Assembly (NCBI GenBank): GCA_963776675.1
Contig: CAVZNR010000050.1
Span: forward strand, 1-64,000
DNA length: 64,000 nt
Source of the DNA: Hyphomicrobium_A sp963776675
GTDB taxonomy: Bacteria; Pseudomonadota; Alphaproteobacteria; Rhizobiales; Hyphomicrobiaceae
Direction: 5' to 3'
The notes below the pieces were generated by a model that saw only the letters and a list, made by a program, of their open reading frames with translations, ran no database searches and had not been told where the DNA came from. Shown piece after piece: positions 10,310 to 18,527 of this stretch (its first letter is position 1; each line of letters begins with the position of its first letter). A program made the translations under genes and the position numbers.

Positions 10310-10804
10310 ATGCTGCCGAACTTGAAGAGATCGGAATCGGAACCGCAGAAAGTGAGCCCCAGCTTGTCGTCGACATCACCTACCAGCCCCGGCAGCCGGC
10401 CCTTGGGCCTCGGCCGTGGCGCAGAGCGTAACACCCCGTCCGTCATCGGGCCCGACCTCATCATCCACGGGAACCTGACGTCGAAGGGCGAGGTGCAGGT
10501 CGATGGCGAGGTGCAGGGCGACATCCACGGCACCTACGTGGTGATCGGGGAGAAGGCGCGCATCACCGGAGGCATTGTCGCCGAGGAGATCGTCGTGCGC
10601 GGCCATGTGATGGGATCGGTGCGCGGCAAGCGCGTCATGCTGCAGTCGTCGAGCCACGTCGAGGGCGATATCTACCATCAGGCGCTGGCCATCGAGCAGG
10701 GCGCCTTCTTCGAAGGCAAGTCGCGCCGCTCGGAGGATCCCACCGCCGGCGTGCCCAAGCCCGACATTCCTGCACTCAACGGCACGGGCTTCGGACTCGG
10801 CTAA
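10310..10804 (+). CDS. Bactofilin 1 (polymer-forming cytoskeletal protein)
   Basis: The 164-residue protein has a disordered Ser/Pro-rich N terminus (about 1-43), a bactofilin (DUF583) beta-helix from about 44 to 145 beginning SVIGPDLIIHGNL with its repeating short beta turns, and a short flexible tail. Bactofilins polymerise without nucleotide and scaffold local cell-wall synthesis, stalks or chromosome positioning. GGAGG lies just before the ATG. A second bactofilin starts at 50958 and shares the VIGPDL...GEV.GDI pattern. The gene is convergent with the YhaN-like gene. Confidence 0.9.
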   Translation: MLPNLKRSESEPQKVSPSLSSTSPTSPGSRPLGLGRGAERNTPSVIGPDLIIHGNLTSKGEVQVDGEVQGDIHGTYVVIGEKARITGGIVAEEIVVRGHVMGSVRGKRVMLQSSSHVEGDIYHQALAIEQGAFFEGKSRRSEDPTAGVPKPDIPALNGTGFGLG

Positions 10805-10822
10805 GAGTCCGGCCCTCGCCCC

Positions 10823-13420
10823 TCAATCCGGACGCCAGGCGCCAATCGCAACGCGGTTGCCTTCGAGCGTGGCAAACGTGCGCTCGCGGCAGGTGAGCAC
10901 CAGAACCTGGTGGCTTTCGGCTCCCAGCTTCAGCGCATCAAACATGCGCTCGATGCGCCGGTCGTCGGCATAGACGAGCGCGTCATCGAGGATCAGCGGT
11001 GCCGCCGCGCCGGTTTCGGCCAAGAGCCGTCCGAAGCCGAGGCGCACCAGCACCGCGAGCTGCTCCTGCGTCCCCTGGCTCAGGCGCTCGAGATCCTCCA
11101 CCCCGCCGGCCCGCTCCAGCGCATTGAGCGCAAAGCCGTCGCCGAGGTGGGCGCGCGCATCGGGAAAGACAAGATCGAGATAGGGGCCCAGCCGATCCAT
11201 GACCGGCTTGGCAAAGCGATCGCGCGTTGTTTGCGCCGCCTTTGTCAGCTCTCGCAATAGCAGCTGCAGAGCGGCGGTTTCCTGCTCCAGGTCCGCGACG
11301 CGCGCTTCGGCCAGAGCACACGATTCTTTGAGCTCCGCCACATGCGACTCGACGTCCTCGTCGCGGTCTGCCGTCAGCTCGCCTTCGATTCCAGCCTCGA
11401 CGCGGCGCAGGTCGACGAGCTCGCGTTCTGCCTTCGCACGTGTCGCCTCGGCTGTCTCTGCCGCACTTTTGAGTTCGGCGAAGCGCGCGTCGTCGGGAGC
11501 CGTCTCTCGCCACGCTTGATGGTCGCGCACGGCCTTGTTGAGTGCGCTCTCGGCTTCGGCAAGCAGAGCGACAGCGCTGTCGTGGCGCGTCGTGCGTGCG
11601 ACTTCGTCACCGAGACTCGACGTCAGGCTCTCGATCTGCGCACGCCGCGCGTCGCTGCGGGCCGCCACCTGCATCAGCGCCTCGCGCGCGGCCGCATGCG
11701 CGGCCGTTGCCTCGCGGAGCTTTGCTTCGGCGGCGGCCAGCTCATCGATGAGATCACGGGCAGCCGCCTCGACCTTCTCTTGGGTCCGCGCGCCTGCATC
11801 GAAACCCTGCAATTGCGCGGCAAGCTCGGCATGCGCCTGCTCCAGCCGCTCCAATCCCTTTGGTGCCTGGGTTTCCAGACGCGTTCCGATCTCGGCAAGT
11901 CTCCCCTGAACATCACGGCGCTCGGCCAGACGCTGCTCTGCCTCATCGAGCGATGCCGCGCCGATGCGCCCCAGCAGCTCCTTCGCCTGCGCCCGGTGGG
12001 CGGCGAGGTCGGCCTCGTCCTCGGCCATGCTTTCGGAGCGGCCCGGCGCCACCGTCACGACGCCGATGCCTTCGATTTCGAGCGCAACGGGCTGCGTGGG
12101 GGCAAGCGTCTCGCCGTCTGCGAGCGCGCGACCATCGACCTTGATCTTGCCCTTTCCGCCGCGTGCATACGCGATCGCGATCGTGGGGGCCGCCGCCGAG
12201 AGCCGCGCCTCGATGGTGGCGATGCGTCCCGCAGCGGCGCGGACGCCCACGACAAGCTTCTCTTGCGCGCCGTTGCCGGCAAGCGCTTGGGCGAGCTGCT
12301 CGCGCTCGGCGGTATCCGCGCGCGCAGTCGCTAGGCGCTGCGACAGCTCCTGCAAGCGCGCGGCCGCCTCGATCGCCTTGCGCTCGCGCTCGGCCTTGGC
12401 AAGCGCGACCTTGAGATCCTCGTGCCGCTGCCGGCAGCTGCGCTCATGCGCCTCGCCTTCGCTGGCCTTTCCGGTCAGCTCCGTGATCTTCGGCGCCTCT
12501 TCACCCGACAGCGCCTCGAGCTTGGCGAGGTCGGCAAGCTTGCCCTCCAGATCGGCGAGCGCGCTTTTGCGCGCCTCGAACGTCTCCTGGTGCGCCCGCA
12601 TCGTCTCCTCGGCGCGGCGCAGCTGGGCGCGCGCCGTTCCTGCCTCCTCCAGAGCGCGCTTGCCGGCAGTCGCAGCTTCGGCCTGACCCGCGGCTGCCGC
12701 GGGGTCGGCAAGTTGGGCGATACGCTCGCGCACCTGTTGCAAACGATCGAGACGATCTTGCGCGCGCTGCAATCGCACCTCTGCGCCGTTCAGCTCGGCG
12801 CGCAAGCTCTCCCGCTGCGTGAGCGCATCTTTGTAGCGGCCCGTCGGGCGCTCGGCCTTCTTGGTGACAAACTCGGCCAGCTCCGCCTCGACGCATGCCA
12901 CTACGGCGCGGGCGACGCCGCCGTCGGCAACCGTCTCGACCTCGCCTTCGATGGTGGCAAGCAGCGCGCCGCGCGCCTTGTCCGCCGGAACGACGGGGGC
13001 ATGCGAGGTGCCTTGATCCACCCACAGCAGCCCCAGCCGTTCCGCCTCACTTGCCCCCTTCAACAGCTTGGCCAGCTCGGTCTCGGCGTCGCCGCCACGC
13101 GCGATCACGCCGCTGGACAGCTCCTTGAGCTCGGCGGACGGCGAGGAGAGGAACCGCTTGCGCAGGCGCCACGTCTTGCCGTCGATCTCCAGATCCAGCT
13201 CGATCAGTGGCGCGCCACCGCCGTACGGGCGCAACTCCTCAAGGTCCTTGTGCTTTGAGTTGTATTTGAACGCGAGCGCGCGGCGCAGGGCCTTGAGGAT
13301 CGTCGACTTGCCGAGCTCGTTCGGGCCTGCAAGCACGTCGAGGCCGCCGCTCAGGCCTTCAAGCGCGATCGGCTCGCGGAAGCGGCCGACCTCGTGCAAG
13401 CGGATCGCCTTGATCTTCAC
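10823..13420 (-). CDS. YhaN/SbcC-like AAA ATPase with long coiled coils
   Basis: The 865-residue product has a split ABC/SMC-type ATPase. The Walker A motif GPNELGKST is at residues 32-40, a very long Ala/Glu/Arg-rich coiled coil spans about 180-720, and a C-terminal half has the signature region RLSQGTQEQLAVLVRL and Walker B LILDDALVYADD. Partnered with the metallophosphoesterase upstream, it should form an SbcCD/Mre11-Rad50-like complex acting on DNA ends or hairpins. The short coiled coil compared with SbcC, and its AAA_27-type N terminus, point to the YhaN subfamily. Its ATG overlaps the stop of the partner by 4 bp, so the two are translationally coupled. Confidence 0.87.
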   Translation of the reverse strand: MKIKAIRLHEVGRFREPIALEGLSGGLDVLAGPNELGKSTILKALRRALAFKYNSKHKDLEELRPYGGGAPLIELDLEIDGKTWRLRKRFLSSPSAELKELSSGVIARGGDAETELAKLLKGASEAERLGLLWVDQGTSHAPVVPADKARGALLATIEGEVETVADGGVARAVVACVEAELAEFVTKKAERPTGRYKDALTQRESLRAELNGAEVRLQRAQDRLDRLQQVRERIAQLADPAAAAGQAEAATAGKRALEEAGTARAQLRRAEETMRAHQETFEARKSALADLEGKLADLAKLEALSGEEAPKITELTGKASEGEAHERSCRQRHEDLKVALAKAERERKAIEAAARLQELSQRLATARADTAEREQLAQALAGNGAQEKLVVGVRAAAGRIATIEARLSAAAPTIAIAYARGGKGKIKVDGRALADGETLAPTQPVALEIEGIGVVTVAPGRSESMAEDEADLAAHRAQAKELLGRIGAASLDEAEQRLAERRDVQGRLAEIGTRLETQAPKGLERLEQAHAELAAQLQGFDAGARTQEKVEAAARDLIDELAAAEAKLREATAAHAAAREALMQVAARSDARRAQIESLTSSLGDEVARTTRHDSAVALLAEAESALNKAVRDHQAWRETAPDDARFAELKSAAETAEATRAKAERELVDLRRVEAGIEGELTADRDEDVESHVAELKESCALAEARVADLEQETAALQLLLRELTKAAQTTRDRFAKPVMDRLGPYLDLVFPDARAHLGDGFALNALERAGGVEDLERLSQGTQEQLAVLVRLGFGRLLAETGAAAPLILDDALVYADDRRIERMFDALKLGAESHQVLVLTCRERTFATLEGNRVAIGAWRPD

Positions 13421-14538
13421 GAGGCGCCTCCCGCATCGATGCGGCGCGCGAGCGCGAACAGCTTGCGCAGCGCGCGCTCGGCGACCTCCGCTTGCGCACC
13501 GCCGCCTTCGGCCTCGGTCTTCAGACGCTGCGCAACGGTGCCCAGCACGCCTGAGCCGAGCGCGTCGAGATCGGCCTCAGTGGTTTGCGTGTGCAGGCCG
13601 GCGAGGTCGGCCTCCAGATGAAAGACTTGACTGGCGAGCTGGGACAGGCGCGCCTCGATGGCGGCGCGCTCGCCCAGCGTTGCGAGCCCGTCGAGCTGCA
13701 GGTCGATCAACCAGCGCGAGGCCGCACTGCCGAGCGCGGCAACCTCGGCCTCGATGGCCCCGAGCCCATCTGCGTTCTTCTGCCGCTTTGCCCAAGTGAA
13801 GTGCCGCGTTTCCACGCGCGCCACCTTCGGCACGGCACCCGGCCCCTCGATGGCGACCGCCAGCGCATGCCCGGGCGCATTGTCGCGAAAGCCATCGGGC
13901 TCGGGCGTGCCCGAGTACCAGGCGCGCTCCGAGATGGAGGTGGTTCCGTGCCAATCGCCCAGCGCGAGATAGTCGAGCTTTGCCGCCTTCGGGCGCGCCG
14001 GATCGATCGGCACGTTGGCCTCGCCGTTGCTGCCGAAGCCCTGCACCGAGCCGTGCGCGAGGCCGATGCGCAGCGTGCCGGGAGGCGTTGCGGCCGCATC
14101 CATCCATTGCGTCGGATCGCGGCTCGTGCTCTTGGCGAAGAGCGGCGCCGGCAGCAGAACGACACCGGGGCTCAACTCGGCAGGGCGCGCCTGGGTGTGC
14201 ACGACGACGTTCGCCGGCAGACCCGCGGCGACGATCGCCTCCCACACGCCGCCGGCGCGCGCGGGGTCGTGGTTGCCGGGAAGGAGATGCCAGGTGAGCT
14301 TGGGATGCGCCTTAAGGCGCGCGAGCAGCGTTCCGATAACGGCGTCGGATACGGTCTCGGAGTCGAATACGTCCCCGGCCACCAGCACCGTCGTCGCTCT
14401 GGCCGTGTGCGCGGCTTCGGCCACCCGGTCGACCGCGCGCAGGCGCTCTTCACGCAGCACTGCCGCCTTCTCGGCCGGGAACGCGCCGAAACGCTTGCCG
14501 ATCTGCCAGTCGGCCGTATGAACGAACGCGAATCGCAT
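13417..14538 (-). CDS. YhaO/SbcD-like DNA repair metallophosphoesterase
   Basis: The 373-residue calcineurin-like nuclease is the probable partner of the downstream ATPase. Metal-binding motifs are HTADWQIG (Asp10), GDVFD (55-59) and LLPGNHD (GNHD 88-91), with LAHGSVQGF and LALGDWHG further on. The usual DxH of the first motif reads D-W-Q, a variant that leaves out one metal-ligand His. This may be normal for the subfamily, but I cannot check it. It is the first gene of a two-gene operon, with a 4-bp overlap to the ATPase. Confidence 0.86.
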   Translation of the reverse strand: MRFAFVHTADWQIGKRFGAFPAEKAAVLREERLRAVDRVAEAAHTARATTVLVAGDVFDSETVSDAVIGTLLARLKAHPKLTWHLLPGNHDPARAGGVWEAIVAAGLPANVVVHTQARPAELSPGVVLLPAPLFAKSTSRDPTQWMDAAATPPGTLRIGLAHGSVQGFGSNGEANVPIDPARPKAAKLDYLALGDWHGTTSISERAWYSGTPEPDGFRDNAPGHALAVAIEGPGAVPKVARVETRHFTWAKRQKNADGLGAIEAEVAALGSAASRWLIDLQLDGLATLGERAAIEARLSQLASQVFHLEADLAGLHTQTTEADLDALGSGVLGTVAQRLKTEAEGGGAQAEVAERALRKLFALARRIDAGGAS

Positions 14539-14671
14539 GAATGAGCGAGAATGTTCCCTTTTTGTTCAGAGCGCAAGGGGCAGGGGCGCGTCTCGCCTCC
14601 TGCCCCTGCACACCCGACGTATGGCAGGCATCAAATCGCTGCCTGCCAGCTTGTGGAAAAGCGCCTGGATG

Positions 14672-14866
14672 TCAGGCGTCCTCCTCCTCCAGCTCTTCCT
14701 CCTCGTCGTCGACAAGGCCTTTCAGCGTCTCGACGATCTGAGCCTCGCCGTCCTCCTTCGATTCCACCAGCCATTCGGTGAGAACGGTCTCACCCTGCTT
14801 GAAAATCACTTTGAACGGGAGTTCATCGCCTGAGACCGGAACGACATCACCAGTGACGAATGCCAT
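14672..14866 (-). CDS. Small acidic protein, unknown function
   Basis: The 64-residue product starts MAFVTGDVVPVSGDELPFKV and ends in a strongly acidic run (LVDDEEEELEEEDA). I chose the ATG at 14866 because GGAGG lies five bases upstream; an in-frame start 7 codons earlier lacks this. There is no signal peptide or membrane segment, so it is probably cytoplasmic. It is divergent from the flavin oxidoreductase. I do not recognise the family. Confidence 0.6.
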   Translation of the reverse strand: MAFVTGDVVPVSGDELPFKVIFKQGETVLTEWLVESKEDGEAQIVETLKGLVDDEEEELEEEDA

Positions 14867-15027
14867 AAGAGCCTCCATGCGTCTCACACCGCGCGGCGAC
14901 GGCCGTGCGGGGGCCGATGCACCCTATTCAGGATTCGCGACATTGCGAGCGTTCAGTTGCGGCAGCACTCCTGTGGAAAACTCTTCTCGGAAAATCAACC
15001 GGCACAACGGACTGAAAGGGCGGCGGC

Positions 15028-16146
15028 GTGGCGACGGACGTTGAGACGGTGGTGGTGGGCGCCGGTGTGGTCGGCCTGGCGATCGCGCGCGCCCTGGCGC
15101 TCAAGGGCCAGGAGGTGCTGGTGCTGGAACGGCACGACCGCATCGGCTCGGAGACGAGCTCACGCAACTCCGAGGTGATCCACGCCGGCCTCTACTATCC
15201 GCCGGGCTCCCTGCGCGCCAAGCTGTGCGTCGCCGGCAAGCAGCAGCTCTATCGGTTTTGCGCCGACAACGGCGTCGCGCACACGCGCTGCGGCAAGCTG
15301 CTCGTCGCCACGCAGGAGGCCGAGATCGCCAAGCTCGAAGCGATCGCCAGAACGGCCGCCGCCAACGGCGTCGACGATTTGTGCCGCATGACGGGGGAGG
15401 AGGCCCGCACGCTCGAGCCAGAGGTCGCCTGCGTCGCCGCCTACCTTTCGCCGTCGACCGGCGTCGTCGACAGCCACGGCCTCATGCTGGCGCTCGAAGG
15501 ACACCTCACCTCGCGCGGCGGCCAGGTGGTGCTCAACACCAGCGCCTCATCGCTGGCCCAGCGCGCCGATGGCGGCTTCGAGATCGCCATCGACAGCGCC
15601 GGCGAGGCGAGCCTCCTGACCGCAAAGAACGTGGTGCTGGCCGCCGGCTTCGGCGCCACCGCGCTCGGGCGCACGCTGGCCTACAAGCCCGGCTACGTCG
15701 TGCCCGAGACGTTTCCCGCGAAAGGGCACTACTTCTCGCTCTCAGGCCGCGCGCCCTTCCACCACCTCGTCTATCCGATGCCGCAAGGCGCCTGGCTCGG
15801 CGTCCACCTGACGCTCGATGTGGCGGGGCGCGCCAAGTTCGGACCCGACATCGAGTGGAAGGACACCGTCAGCTACGACTTCGAGGACGCGGACGGCGCC
15901 CGGCGCGCCCGCTTCGAAGCCGAGATCCGCCGCTACTGGCCCGGCTTGCCCGACGGCGCCCTGCAGCCCGACTACGTGGGGGTCCGCCCCAAGATCTACC
16001 CCGAGGGGGCGCCGGTCGCGGATTTCGCCATCCACGGGGCCGCCGACCACGGGGTGGCACGGCTGGTGGCGCTTTACGGCATCGAGAGCCCCGGGCTCAC
16101 CTCCTCGCTCGCCATCGGGGACCAGGTGGCGGCACTTCTGGCGTGA
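15028..16146 (+). CDS. FAD-dependent oxidoreductase, L-2-hydroxyglutarate dehydrogenase-like
   Basis: This 372-residue DAO-superfamily flavoprotein begins at GTG. The Rossmann dinucleotide motif VVGAGVVGLAIARALALKG covers GxGxxG at residues 11-16, followed by VLERHDRIGSETSSRNSEVI. HAGLYYPPGSLRAKLCV and the nearby CGKLLVA match the L2HGDH/LhgO branch, whose members oxidise L-2-hydroxyglutarate and pass electrons to quinone or oxygen. A different 2-hydroxyacid or an amino acid cannot be excluded. The end RLVALYGIESPGLTSSLAIG is the conserved C-terminal FAD contact. It stands as a single gene ahead of the DUF2147 cluster. Confidence 0.83.
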   Translation: MATDVETVVVGAGVVGLAIARALALKGQEVLVLERHDRIGSETSSRNSEVIHAGLYYPPGSLRAKLCVAGKQQLYRFCADNGVAHTRCGKLLVATQEAEIAKLEAIARTAAANGVDDLCRMTGEEARTLEPEVACVAAYLSPSTGVVDSHGLMLALEGHLTSRGGQVVLNTSASSLAQRADGGFEIAIDSAGEASLLTAKNVVLAAGFGATALGRTLAYKPGYVVPETFPAKGHYFSLSGRAPFHHLVYPMPQGAWLGVHLTLDVAGRAKFGPDIEWKDTVSYDFEDADGARRARFEAEIRRYWPGLPDGALQPDYVGVRPKIYPEGAPVADFAIHGAADHGVARLVALYGIESPGLTSSLAIGDQVAALLA

Positions 16147-16286
16147 GTGATGCCGGCGCGCCGCGCTCCCCCTCACCGGCGCCTGCTATGCTGGCGAATC
16201 AAGGGGAGCGACAAACTCGCGCCCATTTGGCGGGGCATAGCGCCTCCAAACACGGCGCATGGGAGCGTTAGGAGGACGATACGGGA

Positions 16287-16868
16287 ATGAGCAGGCACTT
16301 GCGGGGGCTTGGACTTTGTCTCGTGGCGGCGGTCGCCATCGCGGCCGCGAGCGTCGGTGCGCGGGCCGGCGAAAGCCTCGACGGCTACTGGATGGATTCC
16401 GACGGCGAGGTGCTTCTCAACATCGGCCGATGCGGCAACGCCCGCTGCGGCAAGGTCGCCTGGCTGAGGAAGCCGCGCGGCGCCGATGGCGGACCCTTGC
16501 GCGACTTCCGCAATCCCGATCCGCGTCTGCAATCGCGCTTCGTGTGCGGCATGACGGTGGTCTACGGCTTCAAGAAGCAACAGGACGGCACCTGGAGCGA
16601 TGGCACCGTCTATGTGCCCGACCACGGCATGAGCTTCTCGGGCAAGGCTGAGGTGCTGGGCTCCAACCACGTGAAGGTCAGCGGCTATATGTTTCTGCCC
16701 ATCTTCGGCTCGTCGGAAGTGTGGACGCGGGTCAATCGCCAGCCGCCCACATGCGAGGAGCAGGCCAAGATGATCGCGGAGAAGCGGTGGTCGGAGGACA
16801 TCACCACGTGGCCCGTCCTGTCCGCTGCTCCGGCCTCGCAGCCGACACCGCCCATTGCCACGCGTTAA
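16287..16868 (+). CDS. Secreted DUF2147 protein (first copy)
   Basis: The 193-residue product has a Sec signal peptide (about 1-28, ending SVGARA) and a DUF2147 domain at about 30-150: LDGYWMDSDGEVLLNIGRC, NARCGKVAWL, then a beta-rich core ending EVWTRV. DUF2147 proteins are periplasmic or outer-membrane-associated lipocalin-like barrels of unknown role. A paralogue lies at 17716. A short Pro/Thr-rich tail follows. The family is clear, the function is not known. Confidence 0.8.
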   Translation: MSRHLRGLGLCLVAAVAIAAASVGARAGESLDGYWMDSDGEVLLNIGRCGNARCGKVAWLRKPRGADGGPLRDFRNPDPRLQSRFVCGMTVVYGFKKQQDGTWSDGTVYVPDHGMSFSGKAEVLGSNHVKVSGYMFLPIFGSSEVWTRVNRQPPTCEEQAKMIAEKRWSEDITTWPVLSAAPASQPTPPIATR

Positions 16869-16929
16869 AACCGCGCGCTGAGGCACGCGCAGGAGCGTCG
16901 CCGAAAAAGCGCGCGCGTCGGAGAGCTGC

Positions 16930-17518
16930 ATGAGCCCCCACCCTTTGCGCCTCCTCTTTGTGATCGCCGCCACGCTCGTGCTCGTCGGCCCGGCCGCCGC
17001 ACTGGACCTGCCCAAGGAGAAAGGGCCGGCACGCACCGTGGCGATGTTCGACTTCTTCTGCTTGAGCCAGCTTCCCGACCTCGACGCCATCACCAAGGCG
17101 GCCGGCTTCGGCGAATTCGCCCAGATCACGGGCAAGGAGCTCGATCAATATCAACCACAGGTTCCAGCCGAGAAGCTCTACGCCTGGAGCTTCCACGATC
17201 ATGGCGCCAAGCTCATCCTCACCGCCTCGCAATCAAAGCCGGATGAGGCCTTCAAAAAGGCCACCCCAGCCTTCGCCAAATCCACCAACATTGCCTGCTC
17301 GCTGCTGGTGCCCGCCGAGGCCCCGCAGGAGGCGCTGCTGGCAGCCCTGGTGGCGCGGCTAGGACGGCCGCCCGACGAAGACCTGGGACGAAGAGTCCAT
17401 GCGGGTGCATGCCTGGAGCGCGCAGAACGCTAAGCTCTTGAGTCACGTTCATTTTTACGCACCCGCCAAGGGCGGGCCGCTCAGCGTGATCAGCGCCTCG
17501 GCCTTTGTGAAGCACTAG
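16930..17518 (+). pseudogene. Secreted protein of unknown function, one frameshift
   Basis: A signal peptide (MSPHPLRLLFVIAATLVLVG and onward, cleaved near AAA-LD) leads a roughly 195-residue secreted protein. The first 148 codons or so read to LVARLGRPPDE. One extra base at about 17380 then throws the frame, and the rest (TWDEESMRVHAWSAQNAKLL to SASAFVKH, stop TAG 17516-17518) continues one frame over. No domain is recognised. It lies between two DUF2147 genes on the same strand and is probably co-transcribed with the first. Confidence 0.6.
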
Positions 17519-17586
17519 AAAAAAGCGTATCCTTGCAGCCACATGCCGCCGTGCGCTAACGGGAACGCGCGGACACGTCGCGGCGT

Positions 17587-17602
17587 TGTTCCGCGCGGAA
17601 CA
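17587..17602. promoter_or_regulatory. Perfect 16-bp palindrome, possible operator
   Basis: TGTTCCGCGCGGAACA is its own reverse complement. It sits about 115 bp before the ATG of the second DUF2147 gene, in the only intergenic gap of the cluster, which would suit a dimeric repressor or activator. No matching known box is recognised. Confidence 0.35.
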
Positions 17603-17715
17603 GCGTTATGCCGCAATCTGCGGGACATTGGCGCCACGCGGGAAAGTACGAGGCTCGATCCCGCACGCTCAAGACAATCTCATCGAGGCCCTACGAACAT
17701 TTTTTGAGGTGACCT

Positions 17716-18492
17716 ATGCGCATCAACGCAACAGCCCTGACCGCGGCCGCGTTCGCCGCTGCGATCCTATCGGCCGGCGCGGCGCGCGCCGAGGAAAGCC
17801 CGCTCGGCGTGTGGATCGACCACACCGGTCGCGGCGCCGTCGAGATCACCGACTGCAACGGCAAGCTCTGCGGCTACGTCGCTTGGGTCAAGGACGCCAA
17901 GGACGCCAAAGGCTGCGGTGAGCAGATCATCGGCGACGTGAAGCCCGTCGGCAGCGGCACCTGGGACAACGGCTGGATCTACGATCCCGATCGCGACGAC
18001 AAGTTCGACGTCGAGATCAAACCCACCGGCCCCGACACCCTGCGTGTCACGGGCTACGCCGGCATCAAGTGGCTGAGCGAGACCATGACCTGGAAGCGCG
18101 CGCCCGCCGACCTGCAGAAGTGCTCCAAGACCGGCGCCACCGAGGCCAAGGCCGCTCCTGCTGCAAAGACCAAGGAAGCCGCTGAGGCCAAGCCCGAGAC
18201 CAGCACCGAGATGAAGGCAGAGGCGAAGCCTGCAGCAGAGGCCGACGCCAACAAGGAGGCAAAGGCGGAGCCCAATGCCGACACGAAGGCACCGGAGTCC
18301 GATTTCGACAAGCAGGCCGCCGCGCCCGAGAACGACAAGTCCGACGAGCCGAAAGGCAAGTCTGCGGACAAGGGCAAGGCCGCGGCCAAAATCGCCGAGG
18401 CTTTGAACTTCCGCAAGTCCAAGGGCGGCAACTGCAAAATCGACGTACCCTACCTCGACGCGGTGGTGAGCTTCCCCTGCGACGACGACTGA
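17716..18492 (+). CDS. Secreted DUF2147 protein with long charged tail (second copy)
   Basis: The 258-residue product has a signal peptide (1-24, ending AGAARA-EE), a DUF2147 domain at about 27-135 (LGVWIDHTGRGAVEITDCNG, LCGYVAWVKD, ITMTW-type end TMTWKRA), then a roughly 90-residue Lys/Ala/Glu-rich disordered stretch (about 140-225), and a short ordered end containing NCKIDVPYLDAVVSF. The tail could span peptidoglycan or bind a partner; this is inference. The gene ends just before a strong terminator that lies in the convergent cyclase gene. Confidence 0.78.
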   Translation: MRINATALTAAAFAAAILSAGAARAEESPLGVWIDHTGRGAVEITDCNGKLCGYVAWVKDAKDAKGCGEQIIGDVKPVGSGTWDNGWIYDPDRDDKFDVEIKPTGPDTLRVTGYAGIKWLSETMTWKRAPADLQKCSKTGATEAKAAPAAKTKEAAEAKPETSTEMKAEAKPAAEADANKEAKAEPNADTKAPESDFDKQAAAPENDKSDEPKGKSADKGKAAAKIAEALNFRKSKGGNCKIDVPYLDAVVSFPCDDD

Positions 18493-18527
18493 GACGCAAC
18501 GCGTTTAAAGAGGTACGGGCGCCAACC

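Noticed and set aside
17587..17602. LexA (SOS) box
   Set aside because: GTTC-N6-GAAC does not match the alphaproteobacterial GTTC-N7-GTTC or GAAC-N7-GTAC form, and the downstream gene is not an SOS gene.
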